64,000 nucleotides of DNA from Streptomyces sp. LHD-70 (GTDB lineage: Bacteria; Actinomycetota; Actinomycetes; Streptomycetales; Streptomycetaceae): NCBI RefSeq assembly GCF_031157275.1, contig NZ_JAVIFW010000011.1:1-64000 (forward strand). The letters are read 5' to 3'. Under the pieces are notes generated by a model. The model did no database searches, was not told the DNA's origin, and saw nothing but the letters and a program-made list of their open reading frames with translations. Positions 57,883-64,000 of the stretch are shown here, one piece after another. Position 1 is the stretch's first letter; every line of letters starts with the position of its first letter. A program made the translations under genes and the position numbers.

Positions 57883-58450
57883 ATGACCGAATGGGATGCC
57901 GACGCGGTCCGGGCTCGGCTGCGCGAAGGGGCGGCACTGGACCCCGGATGTGAGCGGTTCGGGGCGGACACGCATCGGTACGCGCTGTCGGCTGCGCCGG
58001 GCGAGGCGGAGGTCCGGGCGTTCGAGGAGGCCCACGGGGTCCGACTCCCGCTGGAATACCGGTCGTTCGTGGTGGACGTGGGCGACGGCCCGGCCGGACC
58101 CGGGCACGGGTTGATGCCGTTGGCCCTCGCCCGCCCCGGGGCCGATGACGCGTACGGGTGGGCCGTGGACGACGAGTGGGCGACCGACCGGCTGCCCGGG
58201 ACGGCTGGCCGCGCCGTTCCCGCTCGACGCACCCCTGCCGGGTGTGCTGGGCGGCCGTGGTGGCGTACCGGTCGATGAACTGGCCCTGGGAACCCTGGTG
58301 TTGAGCGAACAGGGCTGCGGGATCTTCGACCGGCTGGTCGTCACGGGTCCGCGTGCGGGTGAGGTGTGGCGGATCGACCCGGACTGGGGTGGCTTCGTAC
58401 CCCTGGCGACCGGGTTTCGCGCCTGGTACGGGGCGTGGTTGTCGCCCTGA
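57883..58450 (+). pseudogene. SMI1/KNR4 (SUKH) family gene with a frameshift
   Basis: The first frame (from 57883) reads EAEVRAFEEAHGVRLPLEYR SFVVDVGDGP in outline and WAVDDEWATDRLPG, the SUKH N-terminal pattern. It then leaves phase at about 58201, where an extra A follows CCCGGG. The +1-shifted frame continues RLAAPFPLDAPLPGVLGG, LSEQGCGIFDRLVVTGPRAG and WRIDPDWGGFVPLATGF to the stop at 58450, the expected C-terminal half. So a full SUKH gene is present with one inserted base, by mutation or sequencing error. SUKH proteins are common toxin-immunity factors. No toxin is adjacent. Confidence 0.75.
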
Positions 58451-58464
58451 CGGCAGGGCTGCCC

Positions 58465-59712
58465 TCAGGGCGTCGCCGTCCGGTCGGTGGCCGTCGGCGG
58501 GGTCGTGTGCAGGAGGTGCATGCGGTGCTCGACGGCGTCCCTCGCCCCGGCTCTGCGGCCGGGTACGTGACAGCGCAACGCGACCAGGAGAGCGCCGAGT
58601 TCACGGGCGCGCCGCGGATCGGTGAGCTGTTGCCACTGGTGGTGGGCGCGGTCGACGGCGGCCTCGACCACGGACGCGTCCGGTGCCTCCCCGCGGGCGA
58701 GGCGGGCGTCGGCCGCCGCCATCCAGAGTTCGCAGCTGCGGGCCGCGTCGCCGTCGAGCCGGGCCAGCTCGGCGCGGACCTCCAGCCAGTGCACCGCCTG
58801 AGCGGAACCCGCGCCGTGTTCGCGCAGCGCATGCCCCTCCCCCAGCGCGGCGAGCGCGGCGGCCTCGCTGTGCCGCCCGGCGTGGGCGGCGGCCAGGATG
58901 GCCGCCAGCGGGTCCTCGCCCCCGGTCGCCGACGGCGGTGGTACGGGGGCGGGTCGGGCCGGGACCTGCGGCGCCAATGGCGCGGGGGCTGTTGTGCCGC
59001 CGTCAACGGCGAGGAGCAGGGCGTCGGCGAAGTCGCCCTGGGCCACGATCTGTTCGTGGAATTGGCCGAGGGGCGCGCGACTGCCGCTGCGCCAAAGGGC
59101 CGTGAGGGCTTTCAGGTACGTGGGCTGGGCGAGGCGGCGCTTCGGCGGCGGCGGGGCGATCCGGCCGAACAGCCGGGTGCCGTGCAGATGGATGCCGTAC
59201 GGGTGGATGGCCTGCGGGGAGGCGGCCTGCGGGTGGGCGGCCTGCGAGTGGGCGGCCTGCGGGTGGGTGGTGGTGGGGAGTTGCTGCCAGGCCTCGGCGG
59301 TCGCGACCAGGTCGAGGACGACCGTGGTGGTGCCGGGGAGGCGCACCCCGAGTTCCGTCTCCAGCCAGTGCCAGGGCAGGGCGGTGTAGCGCAGCGTGGC
59401 CGGGGTGGTGCGGGCGAGTGCCAGGTGGAGGCGGTGCTGTTTGCCGTCGAGGTGGAGTTGCCCCGCGATGAGGACGGTGAGCGGGCCGGGTGTCGCGGCG
59501 GCGCTGCGGATGCGGGTGAGGACGGTCTGCGGGTCTGCCGGATCGGCGAGTTCGACGACGGTCGCGCTCCGGGTGCCGGTGAGCGTGCTGGGCGGGACGG
59601 CGGCGAGGGCGGGCAGGACGCCCGCCGCGTCGACGAGCGCGCCCTTCCCGACGGGCGCCGCCGCGAGCAGCAGCGCGGTGCCCGGTGCGGTGTCCTCCCC
59701 TGTGATCGCCAC
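58465..59712 (-). CDS. large hypothetical protein with repeat-rich middle
   Basis: A 415-residue protein I cannot assign firmly. The N-terminal ~150 residues look like an alpha/beta domain (GTALLLAAAPVGKGALVDAA, GPLTVLIAGQLHLDGKQHRL, RTTPATLRYTALPWHWLETE), reminiscent of caspase-like or CHAT-like effector domains but without a visible His-Cys dyad. A HPQAA repeat (15-bp unit, DNA about 59206-59275) follows. The C-terminal ~180 residues are helical, TPR-like (ILAAAHAGRHSEAAALAALG, SCELWMAAADARLARGEAPD). GTG 59712 is the likely start. It probably forms a unit with the small gene upstream. Confidence 0.55.
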   Translation of the reverse strand: MAITGEDTAPGTALLLAAAPVGKGALVDAAGVLPALAAVPPSTLTGTRSATVVELADPADPQTVLTRIRSAAATPGPLTVLIAGQLHLDGKQHRLHLALARTTPATLRYTALPWHWLETELGVRLPGTTTVVLDLVATAEAWQQLPTTTHPQAAHSQAAHPQAASPQAIHPYGIHLHGTRLFGRIAPPPPKRRLAQPTYLKALTALWRSGSRAPLGQFHEQIVAQGDFADALLLAVDGGTTAPAPLAPQVPARPAPVPPPSATGGEDPLAAILAAAHAGRHSEAAALAALGEGHALREHGAGSAQAVHWLEVRAELARLDGDAARSCELWMAAADARLARGEAPDASVVEAAVDRAHHQWQQLTDPRRARELGALLVALRCHVPGRRAGARDAVEHRMHLLHTTPPTATDRTATP

Positions 59713-59797
59713 ATCAGCACCGTATCCCGTATTTCCGGTGCTAATGCCGGGATTTGGGAGTCCTGGTGAAACAGCTCTCCGCACCGCGCCCGTGCCC

Positions 59798-60091
59798 TCA
59801 GTCCGCCGCGACGTCGACATACAACGTGCCGGTCCACTCGACTTCGTCGTAGTGCGTGACGTCCGGACCGGGCTCGGTGGACGGGCGTTCGGTGAGGTCG
59901 AGGGAGATCGCGGTGGGGGTGTCCGTGCTGCGGTCGAGGTAGTCGGCCATGGCGCGGAGGACGACGCTCGCGTCCTCGTGGGCGAACTCGACCCAGAGGC
60001 GCGATCCCATACGGGCGCCCAGGCCACCGGCCGTGTGACGGTCGAGTGCGGCGGCGGCCGCCTTGGTCATGGACTGCGGTACGTCGGTCAT
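59798..60091 (-). CDS. small hypothetical protein, partner of the 415-residue protein
   Basis: A 97-residue protein (TDVPQSMTKAAAAALDRHTA, WVEFAHEDASVVLRAMADYL, DVTHYDEVEWTGTLYVDVAAD) with an alternating alpha/beta pattern. No family is recognised. It ends 85 bp before the 415-residue gene in the same direction and could be a regulatory or effector-associated partner. Start at either ATG 60091 or 60094. Confidence 0.5.
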   Translation of the reverse strand: MTDVPQSMTKAAAAALDRHTAGGLGARMGSRLWVEFAHEDASVVLRAMADYLDRSTDTPTAISLDLTERPSTEPGPDVTHYDEVEWTGTLYVDVAAD

Positions 60092-60233
60092 CATGCCGTC
60101 ACGCTGTCCAGGTACGTCACCCTTTATCCGTGCCCTCACCGATTCGGAGGATCGGCGCGGCCACCCGGGGTCCACCCCAGGTGGCCGTCAGTGAGGCTAC
60201 TCAGCCCTGCTCGGGTGGTCGCACCCTCGGTGG

Positions 60234-60482
60234 TCACACGGTGAGCGGGACCGGGTGGATCTCGTCGGCCTTGTGCCCGGCGCGTTCGTGCACGCGCTGG
60301 ACCGCGTCGGCCGAGGGGCCCTCGGAAAGGCAGTAGACCGTACCGGAGTTGGGGTCGGCCCAGGCCCTCTGGAAGTGGACGCCCTCTTCCTTCTCTATGG
60401 CCAGATCGGCCTGGTGGGCCTCTTTCAGCTGGTCTTTCGTCACGCCCTGCATCCCGTGGTGGACGTCCATGAACTGCGTCAT
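60234..60482 (-). CDS. DUF4242 protein, SCO4226-type nickel-binding
   Basis: An 82-residue protein starting MTQFMDVHHGMQGVTKDQLK, with the AHQADLAIEKEEGVHFQRAW, YCLSEGPSADAVQRVHERAG and ADEIHPV signatures of DUF4242. The S. coelicolor relative SCO4226 binds nickel through conserved histidines, which are kept here (HH, H in VHF, HERAGH). Function in the cell is unclear, perhaps nickel buffering. It lies far from the nik operon. GGGAGGTG precedes the ATG. Confidence 0.8.
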   Translation of the reverse strand: MTQFMDVHHGMQGVTKDQLKEAHQADLAIEKEEGVHFQRAWADPNSGTVYCLSEGPSADAVQRVHERAGHKADEIHPVPLTV

Positions 60483-60579
60483 GGATCAGCACCTCCCTTC
60501 GACGGCCGCGTCCCGGCACCGGTCGCGCCGGTCCGCCTGGCGCCGTCCCTTCCATCGTCCTCCCCCGCACCGGCGCCCG

Positions 60580-61194
60580 CTACGTCGCGGCCGGCTCCTG
60601 CGGTGGGCGTACGTCGAGGACGACCGCTGTGCCCGCGGTGCTGTTGTCCTCGTGCAGCGTGATCACCTGGCCGGGGCGCAGGTGGCGCCAGCGCGGCGGT
60701 ACGAGCGGGGCGAGCCGCACCGTGGCCCGGCCGCCGGGCTCCAGGAACGGCACGGACTCGACCCACAGCGCGGCGATGTCGAGGACCGGCTCGCCCTGCG
60801 GGGTGCGGTGGCCGATGCGCCACATCGGGCGGAGGACTCCGGCTCCGGGCAGGGGCGTCCGGCGCCGGGACTCTCCTTCGGGTGCGAGCGTGAGGTCGGC
60901 CCGTACGATCCCGTGGACCGCCTCGTCCGCGCGCCAGCGGCACCACGCGGCGCTGCGCGGCAGATGCAGCTGACCTGCGGCGGTGGCGAGCTCCTGCCAG
61001 AACGACGGCGGCAGCGGCGGTGCGCCGCCGAGCTCCTCGAGGAGGGCGACGGCCACGTCCCACGCGTCGTCGCTCAGGTGCTCCCACACGTCGCTCACCG
61101 TGAGGTCGTCCGCTCCGGCCTGCGCCTCAGGGACCAGGAGGGAAGCGCCTTGCAGGATCTCGATCACGTCCACGGGCCGGTGCTGGTTGTCCAC
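60580..61194 (-). CDS. hypothetical protein with EF-Tu-like beta-barrel
   Basis: A 204-residue protein. The first ~80 residues are helical (LTVSDVWEHLSDDAWDVAVA). The second half is beta-rich: IVRADLTLAPEGESRRRTPL, RPMWRIGHRTPQGEPVLDIA, GGRATVRLAPLVPPRWRHLR and PGQVITLHEDNSTAGTAVVL. The PGQxxxLHEDNSTAGTAVV stretch resembles the domain-2/3 barrels of translation GTPases, as in other Streptomyces hypothetical proteins. Function is unknown. Confidence 0.6.
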   Translation of the reverse strand: MDNQHRPVDVIEILQGASLLVPEAQAGADDLTVSDVWEHLSDDAWDVAVALLEELGGAPPLPPSFWQELATAAGQLHLPRSAAWCRWRADEAVHGIVRADLTLAPEGESRRRTPLPGAGVLRPMWRIGHRTPQGEPVLDIAALWVESVPFLEPGGRATVRLAPLVPPRWRHLRPGQVITLHEDNSTAGTAVVLDVRPPQEPAAT

Positions 61195-61339
61195 GTCCGG
61201 ATTGTGGCCGAGAGGTCACACCTGCCGCCACGGTCAAGGGTGTTGATGCCGGGGAACGCGACCCCCTCGGGCTCCGTCAAGGCCGCCCCACACCCCCGTA
61301 ACGCCGCACCCCCGTACCCCCGTAGCGCCGTCCTGGGCC

Positions 61340-63001
61340 TCAGCGGGTGGACACGAGCTCCCCGCCCACCACCACCGTCTCCGCGACGGTCCCCGGGATG
61401 TCCTCCGCGGGTACCCGCAGGATGTCCCGGGAGAGGACCACGAAGTCGGCCGCCTTGCCGACGGTGAGTGAACCCCGTTCGTCCTCAAGGAAGTTGGCGT
61501 ACGCGGAGCCCATCGTGTAGCCGTGCACGGCCGTCTCCACGTCCACCGTCTCCTCCGCCATCCACGGCTCGCCGCCGGTGAGCGGACGCCGGGTGACCGC
61601 CGTGTAGATGCCGGTCATGGGGTCCATCTCCGCCACGTTCCAGTCGCTGGAGAACGCGAGCCGCGCGCCCGCCTCGTACAGGCTGCGCATCGGCCAGGCC
61701 TTCCCCCACCGCTCGGGTCCGACGTTCTCCGCCCAGTCCTTGCCGGGCCCGGCCACGTCCGGCGCGCAGTGCCGGGGCTGCATGCAGGCGACCACGCCGA
61801 GCTCCGCGAAGCGGGCGGTGTCGGCCGGGTCGAGGCATTCGACGTGCACGATCTGGTGGCGGGCGTCGCGCGGGCCGTTGACCCGGCGGGCGTGCTCGAA
61901 CGCGTCGAGGGCGACGCGGATGCCCCGGTCGCCGGTGGCGTGCACGAAGCACTGGAAGCCGCGGGCGTCGAGCTTGGTGAGCAGCTCGGCGAACTCCTCG
62001 GGCGGGTAGTAGGTGTCCCCGCGGTGGTGGCCGCAGCCCACGTACGGTTCGAGGAGTGCCGCGGTGCGCGGTTCCACCACGTCGTCGATGTAGAGCTTGA
62101 GCGGTCCGACCCGCAGCCGGTCGTCCGCGTGCCGCCGGGCCGCCGCGCCGAAGTCGTCCAGATCGGCGTCGCTCGTGCCGCGCGGGTGGAACAGGGCGGC
62201 GACGAGGCGCGAGGCGAGCCGTCCCTCGCTGCGGGCGCGCTCGAAGAGGGCCAGGTCGTCGAGGGAGTTCTGCGGCTCGACCACCGTGGTGATGCCGTAG
62301 CCGATCGCGTCGTCGAGGGACTTGGCGAGGCGCCGGTACTGCCGCTCGGCGGAGGCCCACGGCACCCCGAGGTCCTGGAGTGCCCGGTGGCCGTCCCGGG
62401 ACAGGCCCTTGACGGCGAAGTCCTTGACGAGTCCGGTGGGTTCGCCGGTCCCGGGGTCGGTGTGGGCGGTGCCGAAGGGCAGGTCGGTACGGTCGCGGCT
62501 GATGCCGAGGCGGTGCAGGGCGGCGGTGTTGAGCCAGGCGGTGTGGACGTCGTAGCTGAGGACGAAGGCGGGGGTGCTGCCGGTGACCGGGTCGAGGTCG
62601 GCGGCGGTGGGGAGCCTGCCGCCGCCGAGGGCCGCGTAGTCGAAGGCCTCGCCCTCGATCCACTCCGCGTCCGGGTGGTCCCTGCGCCAGGCCAGGATCC
62701 GCTCGTGCACCTCGGCGAGCGTAGCGGCCCCGGCGAGCTGGGCGCTGGCGTCGTCGGAGCCGAGGCGTACGTGGTTGTGGGCGTCGATGAAACCGGGCAG
62801 CACAAGCTTGCCTGCCGCGTCCAGTACCCGGGTGCCGGGCCCGGTCCACTCCGCCGCACCCGCGTCGTCGCCGAGCCAGACGATGCGCCCGCCGCTCACG
62901 GCCATGGCCTGCGCCTCGGGCAGGTCGGGGTCGACGGTGTGGATACGGGCACCGCGCACGACGAGGTCGGCGGGGGTGGCGGCGGGGTCGTGCGGGGACA
63001 T
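61340..63001 (-). CDS. amidohydrolase family protein (YtcJ-like)
   Basis: A 553-residue metal-dependent amidohydrolase of the Amidohydro_3/YtcJ group: VVRGARIHTVDPDLPEAQAM, metal pair in VLPGFIDAHNHVRLGS, ITTVVEPQNSL, CFVHATGDRGIRVALDAFEH, HQIVHVECLDPADTARFAEL, FSSDWNVAEMDPM and the tail FVVLSRDILRVPAEDI. Metal-binding histidines and aspartate are intact. The substrate is unknown; a formamide or cyclic amide is possible. The adjacent NCS1 permease, 53 bp upstream in the same direction, suggests uptake and hydrolysis of a nitrogen compound. Confidence 0.88.
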   Translation of the reverse strand: MSPHDPAATPADLVVRGARIHTVDPDLPEAQAMAVSGGRIVWLGDDAGAAEWTGPGTRVLDAAGKLVLPGFIDAHNHVRLGSDDASAQLAGAATLAEVHERILAWRRDHPDAEWIEGEAFDYAALGGGRLPTAADLDPVTGSTPAFVLSYDVHTAWLNTAALHRLGISRDRTDLPFGTAHTDPGTGEPTGLVKDFAVKGLSRDGHRALQDLGVPWASAERQYRRLAKSLDDAIGYGITTVVEPQNSLDDLALFERARSEGRLASRLVAALFHPRGTSDADLDDFGAAARRHADDRLRVGPLKLYIDDVVEPRTAALLEPYVGCGHHRGDTYYPPEEFAELLTKLDARGFQCFVHATGDRGIRVALDAFEHARRVNGPRDARHQIVHVECLDPADTARFAELGVVACMQPRHCAPDVAGPGKDWAENVGPERWGKAWPMRSLYEAGARLAFSSDWNVAEMDPMTGIYTAVTRRPLTGGEPWMAEETVDVETAVHGYTMGSAYANFLEDERGSLTVGKAADFVVLSRDILRVPAEDIPGTVAETVVVGGELVSTR

Positions 63002-63054
63002 GTGCTTTCAACTCCTGCTGAGGTGAGGGGTGTTGGGGTACGGAGGGGGAAGGT

Positions 63055-64000
63055 TCAGTCGGCGTTCGGCGCCGGGGCCGTGGCCGGGGCGACCGTGCGC
63101 GCGGCAAGGGCCCAGTAGACGAGGCCCGCCACCAGGGACGAGGCGAGGCTCAGGTCGGCTCCGCCGAGCGGGGCCACCAGGGGGCCGGTCCACAGCTCCG
63201 AGTCACAGGTCAGCGCGGCGAACACGATGCCGGTGAGGAGGGCGGTGACGCCTGCCGGGTGGTAGCCGCCGCGGTACCAGTACGAGCCCGCGCGTCCGGT
63301 GTGCAGCGCCGTGGTGTCGTACCGGCAGCGGCGCAGCAGCATGTCGGCGAGGAACACGCCGCCCCAGGGCGCGAACACGATGACGAGGAGGGAGAGGAAG
63401 GAGAGCAGCGCGGTGGTGAAGTCCGTGAGGAACAGCGCGTACAGGCAGCCCGCGGCGGTGACGGCGGCGCTGATCACGATGGTCTTCGCACGGCTCCAGG
63501 GGATGCCGAGGACTTGCAGGTTCAGGCTGGACGAGTAGAGCGTGATGATCGAGTTGGTGACGCAGCCGCCCAGGACCAGGGCAAGGAACAGCGGCTTGAA
63601 CCAGCCGGGCAGCAGGCTCTCCGTCCCGGCCACGGCGTCGGTCAGATCGGCCTGGGTGGCCGCGGCCGCGCCCGCCGCGCCGAGCGCCACGGACGAGGTG
63701 AAGCCGCCGAGCGCACCGGCCCAGGTGAGCGAGCGCAGCGAGGTGCGGGCGGGCAGGTAGCGGGTGTAGTCGGCGGGCATCGGCAGGTACGAGAACGGCC
63801 CGGCGAGGGCGACGACGAAGGCGAGGCTCCACCCGGCGGCGCCGGGCGCGGGCCCGCTCGCCGCGGTGTCGGTGCCGGGCAGCAGCAGGACGAGGAGCGC
63901 GGCGAAGCCGATGGCCAGGACGTACGCCATCCAGCGCTCGGCGAACTGCACGGTGGCGTGGCCCCAGAGCGCGACGGCGAAGGTCAGCGCCATGGGTGAC
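63055..64000 (-). CDS. NCS1-family permease (purine/cytosine/hydantoin type), partial
   Basis: The reverse frame is open to the right edge, so at least the N-terminal part is missing; 315 codons are visible. Hydrophobic segments and motifs fit purine-cytosine permeases: GPFSYLPMPADYTRYLPART, LVLGGCVTNSIITLYSSSLN, FAPWGGVFLADMLLRRCRY and YWYRGGYHPAGVTALLTGIV. It would import a nucleobase, hydantoin or related compound. It is upstream of the amidohydrolase and likely in one operon with it. Confidence 0.85.
   Translation of the reverse strand, partial: SPMALTFAVALWGHATVQFAERWMAYVLAIGFAALLVLLLPGTDTAASGPAPGAAGWSLAFVVALAGPFSYLPMPADYTRYLPARTSLRSLTWAGALGGFTSSVALGAAGAAAATQADLTDAVAGTESLLPGWFKPLFLALVLGGCVTNSIITLYSSSLNLQVLGIPWSRAKTIVISAAVTAAGCLYALFLTDFTTALLSFLSLLVIVFAPWGGVFLADMLLRRCRYDTTALHTGRAGSYWYRGGYHPAGVTALLTGIVFAALTCDSELWTGPLVAPLGGADLSLASSLVAGLVYWALAARTVAPATAPAPNAD

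Overview
The window is high-GC actinobacterial DNA, almost certainly a Streptomyces chromosome. Gene families typical of that genus include an AfsA-type hotdog protein, a MerR/B12 (LitR-type) regulator with an ECF sigma factor, a Nur-box-like site, an ECF42 sigma with its DGPF partner, and many GTG or leaderless starts. No rRNA, tRNA, CRISPR array or intact mobile element is visible. The left 5 kb holds gene debris (a frameshifted ISL3-type transposase and an FG-GAP fragment) and looks like remodelled accessory DNA.

Left part (1-14 kb): a TetR/MFS efflux pair, a DUF4239 membrane protein, then a leftward set of 2OG-Fe(II) oxygenase, DhbA/EntA-like dehydrogenase, LysE-type exporter, B3/B4 tRNA-editing-like protein and MocR regulator. 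Read together, the set suggests making or handling, exporting and protecting against an unusual amino acid. Next come a thioredoxin-like/MerB fusion divergent from a MerR regulator with a CueR-like operator, a YrhB/Imm35 immunity gene and a DUF2461 gene.

14-26.6 kb: a P450/TetR divergent pair, a secreted SPOR-NAGPA protein, a LysR/flavin monooxygenase pair, a nickel ECF transporter (nikMN-Q-O) behind a Nur-box-like palindrome, and a MarR/MMPL divergent pair with a two-palindrome operator.

26.7-35.5 kb: a probable light-response locus. One operon carries an AfsA-family protein, an SDR-DUF2867 protein and a class I photolyase. Nearby are a secreted fasciclin protein, an ECF sigma, a short zinc-type anti-sigma, a FAD oxidoreductase and a MerR/B12 regulator. 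A two-block motif with identical 14-base spacing lies upstream of both the AfsA operon and the fasciclin gene and may be the promoter of the local ECF sigma. No carotenoid genes are in view.

35.6-42.3 kb: Imm49 and DUF5655 genes, then a complete IclR-dgoK-dgoA-dgoD-dgoT operon for D-galactonate use, closed by a hairpin terminator.

42.3-64 kb: mixed catabolic and stress genes. These include an NylB-like serine hydrolase, YihY, VOC, two small secreted proteins, a TetR/flavin monooxygenase pair, ECF42/DGPF, a methyltransferase, a TetR/CatB-type acetyltransferase pair, a TOPRIM-only protein, a secreted lipase, a C45 acyltransferase, a frameshifted SMI1/KNR4 gene, a DUF4242 nickel-binding-type protein, an amidohydrolase and an NCS1 permease cut by the right edge. 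Short in-frame tandem repeats at protein ends recur across the window.
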